64,000 nucleotides of DNA from PALSA-1004 sp963804885 (lineage in GTDB: Bacteria > Pseudomonadota > Gammaproteobacteria > Burkholderiales > SG8-41): assembly GCA_963804885.1 (NCBI GenBank), contig CAWDSF010000020.1, positions 248,001 through 312,000 of the forward strand. The letters run 5' to 3'. This document shows positions 52,955 to 61,411 of the stretch, one piece after another; positions within the stretch are counted from its first letter, which is position 1; each line of letters opens with the position of its first letter. The translations under genes were made by a program, and so were the position numbers. Under the pieces are notes generated by a model. The model did not search any database, was not told the origin of the DNA, and saw only the letters and a program-made list of their open reading frames with translations.

Positions 52955-54858
52955 ATGAACGACACCGCCGCTAAAGCCACTTCCACCAGCGAATACGATT
53001 TCGTCGTCGCACGCGACGTGATGGTCGCAATGCGCGACGGCGTCAAGCTCGCGACCGACATCTATCGGCCTGCGCGCAAGGGCATGGCGGAAGCCGGCAA
53101 ATTTCCGGTGATTCTCGAGCGCACGCCGTATGGCAAGGCGCAGGTTTCGCGCTCCGAAATCGACGCAGGCATGACGGCGTCGCGTCCGCGGCCCGAAGTA
53201 GCGGCGTGGTTCGTGCGCCACGGTTACGTCGTCGTGTACCAGGATTGCCGCGGCCGTTAGCAAGTCGGAAGGCGAGTTCGTCAAATACCTGTCCGATGGC
53301 GAAGACGGCTACGACACCGTCGCGTGGCTAACGGAGCAGCCATGGTGCAACGGCAAGATCGCGACGATGGGATTGTCGTACGCGGCGCATACGCAGGGCT
53401 CGCTCGCGTGCCTGAATCCGCCGGGACTCGCGGCAATGGTGATCGATTCCGGCGCGTTCTCGAATGCGTATCTGTCGGGCATCAGAAGCGGCGGCGCGCT
53501 CGAGATGAAGCAGGTGACGTGGGCGTTCAACCAGGCGAAGGAAAGCCCGCTTGCGAAGGCGGACGCCGGCGTGCGCGCGGCGCTCGACGCCGAAGACCTG
53601 ATCGAGTGGTTCAAAGCGATGCCGTGGAAGCCCGGGCACTCGCCGGTGCGCTGGGTGCCCGAGTACGAGAATTACCTGTTCGAGCAATGGACGCACGGCG
53701 CGTTCGACGATTACTGGAAGCAGCTCGGCATTTACGCCGAAGGCTATTACAAGCAATTCGCCGACGTGCCGCAGATCCACATGTCGAGCTGGTACGACGC
53801 GTACGTGCGCACGGCGATCGACAACTACACCGCGCTGCGCAAAAAGAAGCGCGGGCCCGTGCGCCTCATCATGGGGCCGTGGACGCACGGCGACCGCTGC
53901 AAAACGTTCTCCGGCGACGTCGATTTCGGCGCGGCCGCGACCATCGACAACAATCTGGCCGAGCATTGGCGCGCGTTCCGCCTGCGCTGGTTCGATCACT
54001 GGATCAAAGGTGTCGCCAACGGGGTCGACAAGGAACCCGCGGTCAGGCTATTCCTGATGGGCGGGGGCAGCGAACGCCGCAACCTGGAAGGCCGCATGGA
54101 CCATGGCGGCCGCTGGATCGCCGGCAACGACTGGCCGCTGGCGCAAACGAAATTCGTCAATTTTTACCTGCATGCGGATGGCAAACTCGATCGCGCCAAA
54201 CCCGCGGCGAGCGCGCGGCCGCGCCAGTACGACTACGATCCGTCCGATCCGGTGCCGACGATGGGCGGCCCGCTGACTTCCGGCGCGCCGGTATTTAACG
54301 GCGGCGCTTTCAACCAGGTCGAGGACGAGCGATTTTTCGGCGTGCGTCATCCCGGGATTGCCGCTCGCGGCGCGTCACGACGTGCTCGTGTTCGAAACGC
54401 CACCGCTGGAAGAAGATCTCGCGGTGATCGGTCCCATCGTCGTGAAGCTGCATGTCGCGTCGAACTGCGTGGACACTGATTTCACCGCGAAGCTGATCGA
54501 CGTGCATCCGCCGAATGCCGATTATCCGCGCGGCTTTGCGATGAACCTGTGCGACGGCATCCTGCGCTGCCGCTACCGCAAATCGTGGGAGAAGCCCGCG
54601 CTGATGACGCCGGGCAAAACGTACGAGATCACGATCGAGCCGTTCGCGACGTGCAATCTCTTCAAGGCCGGCCATCGCATCCGGCTCGATATCTCGTCCA
54701 GCAACTTTCCGCGCTACGACGTCAACTCGAACACCGGCGAGCCGGAGGGCCGCGCGCAAACCAAGCGCGTGGCGACCAATACCGTGTTCGTCGACCGCAA
54801 GCGCGCGTCGCATGTCGTGCTGCCGCTCGTGCCGCTGAAAACGCTGAAGCCGCTTTAG
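52955..54858 (+). pseudogene. CocE/NonD-family hydrolase (Xaa-Pro dipeptidyl-peptidase-like), two frameshifts
   Basis: From the ATG at 52955 (MNDTAAKATSTSEYDFVVARDVMVAMRDGVKLATDIYRP) the frame reaches a TAG at about 53258 within VVYQDCRGR. It resumes one base later (SKSEGEFVKYLSDGEDGYDTVAWL). A second shift lies near 54355 (PGI to LPLAARHDVLVFETPPL). With both repaired, a ~630-aa protein results: an alpha/beta hydrolase with the nucleophile motif GLSYAAHTQG, a helical cap and a C-terminal jelly-roll (PRYDVNSNTGEPEG). Relatives hydrolyse esters, amides or peptides. Each break is explained by one extra base, so sequencing error is plausible. Confidence 0.87.
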
Positions 54859-54865
54859 CGTTCCC

Positions 54866-56437
54866 ATGCGGAAAATTGCGCTCTGCGCCGCAGCATTGCT
54901 CGTCGCGCTCCTGGCGGGCGCCGCGTTCGCCGCCGATCTCGTGATCGGCCGTGCGACCGAGCAATCGTCGCTCGATCCGCTGTTTGCAAGGAGCGGCACC
55001 AACTACAGCACGTCGGGCCAGATATTCGAGCGCCTGGTCATGAACGATGCGAACAACCAGTTGCATCCGGCGCTCGCGGTGTCATGGCGCGCGCTCGATC
55101 CGACGACGTGGGAAATCAAGCTGCGCGACAAAGTGAAATTCCATGACGGCAGCGACTTCACCGCCGACGATGTGATCTTTTCGTTCGAACGCGCGCGCAA
55201 CGTGCCCAACAGTCCAGCGTCCTTCGCAGGCTCCGTCGCGAGCATCGTCAACATGCGCGCGCTCGACCGCCTGACGGTGCAGTTGAAGACGTCGCAGCCT
55301 GTGCCCTCGCTCATCGAGCAGGTCGGCCGCGCATTCATCCTGTCGAAGAAAGCGGCCAGCGGTCTCACCACCGCCGATTTCAACGCGGGCAAGGGCATGA
55401 TCGGCACCGGCCCGTACAAATTCGTCGAGTGGCGGCCCGCGCAATTTCTCAAGCTCGCGCGCTATGCGGCTTACTGGGGACCGCGCCCGGATTTCGAAAA
55501 CGTGACGCTGAAATATATTTCCAAAGATGCCGGGCGGATTGCCGCGATTTTATCGGGCGACGTCGACCTGATCGACGAGGTCTCGCCCGACGGCGCCAAG
55601 CAACTAAAAAGTGATGCGAGAACCCGCGTGTTTTCGATCGGCTCGACGCGGTTGATTTATCTCGCGCTCGATTCGGACCGCGACCAGAGTCCGTTCATCA
55701 CCGACAGCGCGGGCAAGCCGCTGGACCGCAATCCGCTGAAGGACGCGCGGGTGCGCCGCGCCGTGTCGCTGATGATAGACCGCAAGCTCATAGTCGAGCG
55801 GCTGCTCGACGGCTCGGGCGAGCCCGCGGGGCAGATGGTGCCGCAGGGCATCGGCGGCTTCGACCCTGCGCTGCCGCCGCCGAAGCAGGACGTGGCGGCG
55901 GCCAAAAAGCTGCTGGTCGAGGCAGGTTATCCCAACGGTTTCGGCATCACGCTGCACACGTCGGTCGACCGTTTCGCGCGCGACAGCGATCTCGGGCAGG
56001 TGCTCGGCCAGATGCTGTCGCGCGGCGGCATCAAGGTGAACAACGTCTTCGCCGTGCCGTACAACGTCTATGCGGGCGCGGCGACGCGGCGTGAATACAG
56101 CGCATTCATTTTCGGTTTCGGGACCACCACGCCGGATTCGAGCATCGGGCTCATGAATGTGCTCGCCACGTTCGACAAGGAGGCGGGCCTGGGCGCATTC
56201 AACCGCTCGCGCTATTCCAATGCGCAGTTCGACGCGGCATTGAAGCGCTCGCTGACCGAGTTCAACGAGCCCAAGCGGCTCGCGAGCCTGCGCGAGGCAA
56301 CGCGCATCGCGTTCAACGACGTCGCTGTGGTTCCGCTGTACTGGCCGACAGTTCATTGGGCAACTCGCAAGGGGGTCGCGTACAAACCGCGGCGCAGCGA
56401 GGAAACGCTCGCGCAGGAAGCGAGCATCGCGAAATAG
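54866..56437 (+). CDS. ABC transporter substrate-binding protein, family 5 (oligopeptide/dipeptide type)
   Basis: 523 aa. Signal peptide MRKIALCAAALLVALLAGAAFAAD. The family-5 fold is shown by SWRALDPTTWEIKLRDKVKFHDGSDFTADDVIFSFERARN, then GTGPYKFVEWRP, VRRAVSLMIDRKLIVERLLDGSGEPAGQMVPQGI and a C-terminal lobe. It binds peptides, nickel, heme or opines in the periplasm. No permease or ATPase follows in the window. It starts 8 bp after the CocE hydrolase gene, so the two may act on the same compound. Confidence 0.92.
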   Translation: MRKIALCAAALLVALLAGAAFAADLVIGRATEQSSLDPLFARSGTNYSTSGQIFERLVMNDANNQLHPALAVSWRALDPTTWEIKLRDKVKFHDGSDFTADDVIFSFERARNVPNSPASFAGSVASIVNMRALDRLTVQLKTSQPVPSLIEQVGRAFILSKKAASGLTTADFNAGKGMIGTGPYKFVEWRPAQFLKLARYAAYWGPRPDFENVTLKYISKDAGRIAAILSGDVDLIDEVSPDGAKQLKSDARTRVFSIGSTRLIYLALDSDRDQSPFITDSAGKPLDRNPLKDARVRRAVSLMIDRKLIVERLLDGSGEPAGQMVPQGIGGFDPALPPPKQDVAAAKKLLVEAGYPNGFGITLHTSVDRFARDSDLGQVLGQMLSRGGIKVNNVFAVPYNVYAGAATRREYSAFIFGFGTTTPDSSIGLMNVLATFDKEAGLGAFNRSRYSNAQFDAALKRSLTEFNEPKRLASLREATRIAFNDVAVVPLYWPTVHWATRKGVAYKPRRSEETLAQEASIAK

Positions 56438-56452
56438 AAAAAAGCCAGGCGA

Positions 56453-56550
56453 GCCACAGAGGGCACAGAGAACACAGAGAAGTCAAAGAACAGATCGTTT
56501 TCAGGTTTTAGATTTGCTTTTTCCTCTGTGAACTCTGTGCCCTCTGTGGC
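56453..56550. repeat. Dispersed ~100-bp hairpin repeat, copy 2 (inverted relative to copy 1)
   Basis: Arms 56453-56479 (GCCACAGAGGGCACAGAGAA...) and 56524-56550 flank a 44-bp spacer. The arm that carries AA here carries TT in copy 1 and vice versa, so the whole element is in reverse orientation compared with 47779-47880. It lies just after the ABC binding-protein gene. Confidence 0.88.
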
Positions 56551-56632
56551 AAATGCTTTAACCAGTTTTGGATTTTTGAGACCCGTTCTTATATAGTGCT
56601 CGCTCCTCACCGATAACCAACCCGAGACCCCG

Positions 56633-57727
56633 ATGAAAATCACCCACATCAAATCGCAAATCGTAAAACTCCCTGGCGACGAGCCGCTCGCGGACGGGCC
56701 GGCGACGCCGGGCTCAACGCGCGATTTCGTGACGCTGACGATAGGTACCGATCAAGGCATCGAAGGCATCGGCTTCAGTTTCTTCGGCGGCGCGTTGACC
56801 GGCGCGTTGAAAACCGCGATCGATGCGCTGGGCGGGCTGACCGTCGGCGAAGACCCGCTCAAAATCGAGGCGATCGTCGCGAAACTGCGCGGCGCCGCGG
56901 GCCAGAGCGGGCCGGGCGGAATATTCACGCTGGCATTGGCGGCGATCGACATCGCGCTGTGGGACATCAAGGGCAAGGCGCTCGATCTGCCGCTGTCGCG
57001 CCTGCTCGGCGGCTTTCGCGAGAAAGTGCCGACTTACGCGAGCGGCGCGCTGATGCGGCATTTTCCGCTCGACGTCGTGGTCAAGGCGGGGCCCAAGCTC
57101 GTCGCGAAAGGCTTTCGCCAGATGAAGACGCAGATGGCGCTGCCCGGCGACGGCAACCCCGAGCGCGAAGTCGAGCGCATGAAACTGTTGCGCGAAGCGA
57201 TCGGTCCGGATATCGACCTCATGTGCGACATCAACCAGCGCTGGGACGTGCGCCAGGCGATTTCAATCGGCTCGCGCGTCGAGGAATACAACCTGTTCTG
57301 GCTCGAAGACGTCACCACGCACGACGATTACGCGGGGCTCGCGCGCGTCGCGGAGGCGCTGGCCACGCCGGTCGCCGGCGGCGAGTACGTCTACGGCATC
57401 GCGCCGTTCCGCCACATGCTCGAAGCGCGCTCGGTGGACATCGTGATGATCGACGTGCTGCGCTCGGGCGGCATCACCGGCTGGATGAAAATTGCCGGCA
57501 TGGCCGAGGCGTTCAACGTGCCGGTCGTCAATCACCTGTGCCCTGAGCTTTCGGTGCATCTCGTTGCCGCCATTCCGCACGGGCTCACGGTCGAATACAT
57601 GCCGTGGTCGGGGCGCATGTTCGAGGAGGTGCCGCAGCCGGTCAAAGGGGAATTGACGGTGCCGACCAAGCCGGGGCACGGCCTCAAGTTCGATCAGGCT
57701 GCGCTCAAGCGTTACGGGGTCGCTTGA
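56633..57727 (+). CDS. Mandelate racemase / muconate lactonizing enzyme family (enolase superfamily)
   Basis: 364 aa. N-terminal capping domain, then a TIM barrel with acid-base residues in the usual order. FRQMKTQMAL holds the KxK site, MCDINQRWD gives the first metal Asp, FWLEDVTTHDD the Glu, and AGGEYVYG the third ligand. IVMIDVLRSGGITGWMKIAGMAEAF completes the barrel and VNHLCPELSVHL supplies a possible His. The family abstracts the alpha-proton of a carboxylate to racemise, dehydrate or cycloisomerise it, with Mg2+. The substrate is unknown, possibly a sugar acid. Confidence 0.9.
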   Translation: MKITHIKSQIVKLPGDEPLADGPATPGSTRDFVTLTIGTDQGIEGIGFSFFGGALTGALKTAIDALGGLTVGEDPLKIEAIVAKLRGAAGQSGPGGIFTLALAAIDIALWDIKGKALDLPLSRLLGGFREKVPTYASGALMRHFPLDVVVKAGPKLVAKGFRQMKTQMALPGDGNPEREVERMKLLREAIGPDIDLMCDINQRWDVRQAISIGSRVEEYNLFWLEDVTTHDDYAGLARVAEALATPVAGGEYVYGIAPFRHMLEARSVDIVMIDVLRSGGITGWMKIAGMAEAFNVPVVNHLCPELSVHLVAAIPHGLTVEYMPWSGRMFEEVPQPVKGELTVPTKPGHGLKFDQAALKRYGVA

Positions 57728-57740
57728 TAAATTCCTGGTG

Positions 57741-58619
57741 ATGATCAACTACCAATCCGGCGTGCTCGGACCGGTGCCGCCGCACGGACGTTACCTCACT
57801 TTCCGGCTCACCTCGCGCACGCAGGCGCGGCGTGCATTGCGCGCGCTCGATGGCATAGTCGACGGCGACAATTGCGTCGTGGGCCTGGGCCTGTCGTTAT
57901 TGCGCGCGCTCGATTGCACGATACACGGCATGCGCCGGTTTCCGGCATCGGCGAACAAGGGCGCGAAGGTGCCTTCGACGCCTGCTGCATTGTGGTGCTG
58001 GCTGCGCGGCGCCGCGCGCGGCGACCTTCTCCAGCGCACCCGCGTAATCGCACGGACACTCGCGCCGGCTTTTGCGCTCGTTACCGCGGTGGATGCATTC
58101 AAGCATGAGGATGGCCGCGATCTCACCGGCTATGTAGACGGCACTGAAAATCCGAAAGGCCGCAAAGCGCTGGTCGCCGCGGTGTTGAACGGCTCTGGCG
58201 CCGGGCTCGACGGCTCGTCGTTCGTCGCCGTGCAGCAGTGGGTGCACGACTTCGCCTGCTTCGAGTCGATGAACACCAAATGGCAGGACGACAGCATCGG
58301 GCGCCGCCGCAGCGACGACCTGGAGCTGACGGACGCGCCGGCATCGTCGCACGTGAAGCGCACCGCGCAGGAAAGTTTTGCGCCCGAAGCATTCCTCATG
58401 CGCCGCTCGATGCCGTGGAACGACGCGACGCGCGCGGGCCTCATGTTCGTCGCGTTCGGCCGTTCGCTCGATGCGTTCGAAGCGCAGTTGAATCGGATGG
58501 TCGGCGCCGAAGACGGTATCGTCGATGCGCTGTTCCGGTTCACCAAGCCGGTAACCGGCGCTTATTTCTGGTGCCCGCCGGTGCAACGCGGCCGGCTGGA
58601 TTTCAGGGCGATCGGGTAA
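57741..58619 (+). CDS. DyP-type heme peroxidase
   Basis: 292 aa from the ATG at 57741. The DyP motif GYVDGTENP (GxxDG) and the proximal heme-ligand His region ASSHVKRTAQ are present. There is no Tat signal. The length and the motif place it in the cytosolic P-type (DypB) class. It uses hydrogen peroxide to oxidise dyes, phenols or lignin-related compounds. It follows the enolase-superfamily gene by 13 bp and is convergent with the next gene. Confidence 0.92.
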   Translation: MINYQSGVLGPVPPHGRYLTFRLTSRTQARRALRALDGIVDGDNCVVGLGLSLLRALDCTIHGMRRFPASANKGAKVPSTPAALWCWLRGAARGDLLQRTRVIARTLAPAFALVTAVDAFKHEDGRDLTGYVDGTENPKGRKALVAAVLNGSGAGLDGSSFVAVQQWVHDFACFESMNTKWQDDSIGRRRSDDLELTDAPASSHVKRTAQESFAPEAFLMRRSMPWNDATRAGLMFVAFGRSLDAFEAQLNRMVGAEDGIVDALFRFTKPVTGAYFWCPPVQRGRLDFRAIG

Positions 58620-58628
58620 ACGTGTAAC

Positions 58629-59648
58629 TCACAGGCCGCGGACGATCCGCGTCTGCGGCATGCCCGCGCCGATGTAAACATTCTGCGGGCCGGCGCCCCC
58701 CGCGACCGCAATGTAGATTTCGTCCGGACTGCTCGCGCGCCACACGCTCTTATCGTCGCCGCGCCCGTGCGCGCGCTCGGTCGACGAAAACGTCTCGGCG
58801 AAATGCGAGATGGGCAGCCGCGCGAGCTCCCACAGGCGCTGCTGGACGTCGCGTTTGGTGAGCCCCGCTTCAAACAGGCACTGCGCGTGGTTGACGCCGA
58901 GCAGCAGCAGTACGCCGTCGCCGCCGCCGTACATCGGCGGCATGTTGGTCGCGATCTGGCGCAGAATCTCTTCAGCGCCGACGCCTTCGCCGCCCGATAT
59001 ATTGCAGAAGTTGGACGCCTTGAACGCCGTGACCGTGCTGTCCTCGCGCTTGAATCCGCGGTCGACGTGAAACGGCGTCCATGGATTCTCCTCCTCGTTT
59101 TCACCGCAGATGTACGAATAGCGCAGGGGCGACCCGAAGCTCGTTTTCGAATACACGCCGGGCAGCGCGCCGCCGGCGTTGATCAGCGTCAAGCGCAGCG
59201 CGCGGCCGATGGTGGCGTTCGCGCGCCAGCCGGGGCCCAGGCAGCCGGTGCCGTAGTTAATTTCGAGCTTGTCGCGCACCGGGCCGTTCACGAGCAGAAA
59301 CGGCGTCATCGGGTTGGTTGTCACCTGCATCAGTTCGAGCGGATATTTCGGGTCGCTCACACCTTCGACCGCCGCGATCACCACCGGCATGTATTCGGGC
59401 CGGCAGCCGGCCATGATCGCGTTCACCGCGATCACTTCGACCGTCGCGCGGCCTTTGCGCGGCGGCAGGAGCGCGATCAGCTCGTCGGCCTTGCGCCCCG
59501 AAGCAGCGACGAATTTCGCGACGGCCTCGGGGGTGGCCGGAATGATCGGCAGGCCGTCGGTCCAACCCTGCTCGTATGCGTGCTCGTAGCTGCGCGTGAG
59601 GAGATCGGCGACCGATGCGCCTTCGAGTTGCGTTTGTGATTGCGTCAT
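58629..59648 (-). CDS. Conserved protein of unknown function, operon partner of the UGSC selenoprotein
   Basis: 339 aa, starting 3 bp after the UGSC-protein gene on the same strand. Visible conserved-looking blocks are YEQGWTDGLPIIPATPEAV, VEVIAVNAIMAGCRPEYMPVVIAAVEG, NYGTGCLGPGWRANATIGRALRLTLINAGGA and SFGSPLRYSYICGENEEENPWTPFHVDRGF. A Gly-rich stretch follows (NISGGEGVGAEEI). Four to five Cys occur in these blocks, which could be redox or metal ligands. I recognise no assigned enzymatic fold. The tight spacing means co-translation, so it probably forms a complex or pathway with the selenoprotein. Function unassigned. Confidence 0.85.
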   Translation of the reverse strand: MTQSQTQLEGASVADLLTRSYEHAYEQGWTDGLPIIPATPEAVAKFVAASGRKADELIALLPPRKGRATVEVIAVNAIMAGCRPEYMPVVIAAVEGVSDPKYPLELMQVTTNPMTPFLLVNGPVRDKLEINYGTGCLGPGWRANATIGRALRLTLINAGGALPGVYSKTSFGSPLRYSYICGENEEENPWTPFHVDRGFKREDSTVTAFKASNFCNISGGEGVGAEEILRQIATNMPPMYGGGDGVLLLLGVNHAQCLFEAGLTKRDVQQRLWELARLPISHFAETFSSTERAHGRGDDKSVWRASSPDEIYIAVAGGAGPQNVYIGAGMPQTRIVRGL

Positions 59649-59651
59649 GGG

Positions 59652-60296
59652 CTAAACCGGCACTGTCGAACGCGCCACACCCTGCGGATGGATCTCTTTG
59701 ATCCGGTCCTGCATGCGCGACTGCAGTTCGGCGGGCGGCAGCGTGAGGCCGTCGATAACGGTCTGGATCATGGCTTGCGCGCGCGGGCGCAGCGCTTCGG
59801 GTTCGAGCTGGCGGATCGGGTTCGACGTCTCCGCGATCACGACGTACGGAAAGCCTTGTGTCGACGACATGCGCCGTGCGAACTTGGCGAACATGTCCGT
59901 GACGACCATCACCGCGGGGATGCCGCGTTCTTCGAGGGCCGGGGTGACGTGGCTACACCACGTTGTGCACGACCCTCAATCGCCGCTGGCGGTGATTACG
60001 ACGTCGCAGCGTTGAACCAGGCTGTCGAGCCGCTCCTTCATCGTGTCGAGCAGTTTGCCGTCGCGCAGCGGCAGCTCGCGCACGGGTTGCTCCATGATCA
60101 CTGCTTTCAGTTTGTAGCGTTCCTGCAGGAGTTCGCCGAGCGAGCGCAGGATGTGGATGGCGGACGGCCGCCAGTTAGGCAAGAGGCCCAGGACCTTGCC
60201 GTCGAGCGTGGCGGGGCGGGGCGCGAGTTTGCTGTCGGACATTTCGTCGAGATAGACCGCGAGCGGGGAAACCATCGTCAGGTTGAGGGTGGACAT
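59652..60296 (-). CDS. UGSC-family selenoprotein (in-frame TGA read as selenocysteine)
   Basis: Two open frames, 60296-59976 and 59912-59652, lie in the same frame and are separated by one TGA (59978-59976). Reading it as selenocysteine gives a 214-aa protein with Sec at residue 107 in ASGD-Sec-Gly-Ser-Cys-TTWC, exactly the motif that names the UGSC family. Two further Cys follow at 110 and 114. The N-terminal ~100 residues have an alpha/beta look (DGKVLGLLPNWRPSAIHILRSLGELLQERYKLKAVIM) and the C-terminal half continues a Rossmann-like pattern (IPAVMVVTDMFAKFARR). No signal peptide. A SECIS-like hairpin follows the TGA. The catalytic role is unknown; the Sec/Cys pairing suggests redox or thiol chemistry. 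Without the TGA reading it would look like a broken gene. Confidence 0.88.
59934..59977 (-). promoter_or_regulatory. Candidate bacterial SECIS element of the UGSC gene
   Basis: Immediately after the TGA, on the minus strand, bases 59977-59970 (GAGGGUCG) pair with 59941-59934 (CGGCCCUC), eight continuous pairs including one G-U. Above a small internal loop, ACGUGG (59963-59958) pairs perfectly with CCACGU (59952-59947), closing a 5-nt loop UGUAG. The loop starts 18 nt after the TGA and has G in its second position. Bacterial SECIS hairpins are recalled to lie at about this distance, with a G among the first loop bases, and to be bound by SelB. Confidence 0.75.
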
Positions 60297-60424
60297 CGCA
60301 TTCCTTTCACGAAAAATTTCGCACGGCGGCGGCGTGCGGCCGGGCCCCTTGCCGCATGTATACGGAAAATATCACAAGCAACGGCCTCGCGCAGCGTGAA
60401 GGCGATCTCTTTGACGCAGGTCAA

Positions 60425-60829
60425 TTAAAACTTTTGACGCGGTACCGGCGCGAGCAGATTCGCATCGCGCGCGATCACCCATTTGCCTTGTTCTTTCCGG
60501 AGCACGGTCAGCGTGTGTCCCGCCCGTTCCATCGGTGGCGAACCATCGGGCGGCGTCGCGGTGACCGACAACTTCGTCCACATGAACGCCCAGTCGCCGA
60601 GCACTTTGATTTCCTGAATTTCGCTCTTGCCGTCGAACGTCGGCGCCTTGTGCCCGGCCTGCGCTTTCAACGCCGATGCGAATTCGCTCTTGAACATCGG
60701 CGCCCGGCCGGGGACGAGAAAGACGACGTCGTCTGCGGTCATGTCGAGGACCTTGTCGACGTCGCCGGATTTGGTTGCCGCCATCCACGTGGCAACAAGC
60801 TCGCGAATCTGGTGTTCATCGGTATTCAT
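60425..60829 (-). CDS. SgcJ/EcaC-type (NTF2/SnoaL-like) protein
   Basis: 134 aa from the ATG at 60829 (GGAG upstream); a GTG 6 bp earlier is an alternative. The NTF2-like cone fold is suggested by DEHQIRELVATWMAATKSGDVDKVLDMTADDVVFLVPGRAPMFKSEFASAL, with a beta-rich C-terminal half (FMWTKLSVTATPPDG...GHTLTVLRKEQGKWVIARDANLLAP). Such proteins bind small molecules or act as isomerases; the SgcJ/EcaC subgroup has no fixed function. It lies 128 bp upstream of the UGSC gene on the same strand, so co-transcription is possible. Confidence 0.8.
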   Translation of the reverse strand: MNTDEHQIRELVATWMAATKSGDVDKVLDMTADDVVFLVPGRAPMFKSEFASALKAQAGHKAPTFDGKSEIQEIKVLGDWAFMWTKLSVTATPPDGSPPMERAGHTLTVLRKEQGKWVIARDANLLAPVPRQKF

Positions 60830-60859
60830 CTTCACTCCTGATCCTGACGCGACTGCGCG

Positions 60860-61411
60860 TTACCGGGCGATTTTGCGTGCCATCGTCGTGTAGGAAAACG
60901 ACCGGCCGTCGATCCTGAACATATCGGGAATCTCGCCTACCAGTTCGAAACCCATGCGCGCGTAAAGTTGCATTGCCGGCTTATTTTCGGAGAGCACCTG
61001 CAGGTCGATCCATTCGAGCGCTGTATTCGCGCGCGCCCAGTCCTCCGCATGCGTAATCAATGCCCTGCCGATTCCCCGCTTGCGATGGTCTCTGTCGACG
61101 CCCATACCCATCAGGCAGCGATGTTCGGCAAAGCGATCCTGGCGCGAACGCAGATCGATGTGGCCGATGATTTGCCGATCCGCAGAGCGTGCGGCCCACG
61201 CGCGGCGCCAGCCCGGGTAGCACGGCGCGATATCGAGCCCTTCGCGAAACGAAGCTTCAATTCTCGGCGGCACGCCGGCGTCGCTGCGCGACAGCGGCTG
61301 AAAGTAGCTCACCGTGCCGTTGTCTGAAAGGTGGTCGTTAAGGTAGGCGAAGAATGCGTCGAAGCCCGAGCGGTCAATGGGTTCGATCGACAGGCCGGGA
61401 GCGGATTGCAT
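60860..61411 (-). CDS. GNAT-family N-acetyltransferase
   Basis: 183 aa. The acetyl-CoA-binding motif A is MGVDRDHRKRGIGRALITHAEDWAR (R-x-x-G-x-G), followed by WIDLQVLSENKPAMQLYARMGFELVGEIPD, the typical motif B. It acetylates an unknown amine in the cytoplasm. The N-terminal extension is unremarkable. It is 30 bp upstream of the NTF2-like gene on the same strand. Confidence 0.85.
   Translation of the reverse strand: MQSAPGLSIEPIDRSGFDAFFAYLNDHLSDNGTVSYFQPLSRSDAGVPPRIEASFREGLDIAPCYPGWRRAWAARSADRQIIGHIDLRSRQDRFAEHRCLMGMGVDRDHRKRGIGRALITHAEDWARANTALEWIDLQVLSENKPAMQLYARMGFELVGEIPDMFRIDGRSFSYTTMARKIAR

Noticed and set aside
53230..53275. Stop codon inside the CocE hydrolase as a second Sec codon
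   Set aside because: The stop is TAG, not TGA, and the frame resumes with a one-base shift, so it is a frameshift and not recoding.
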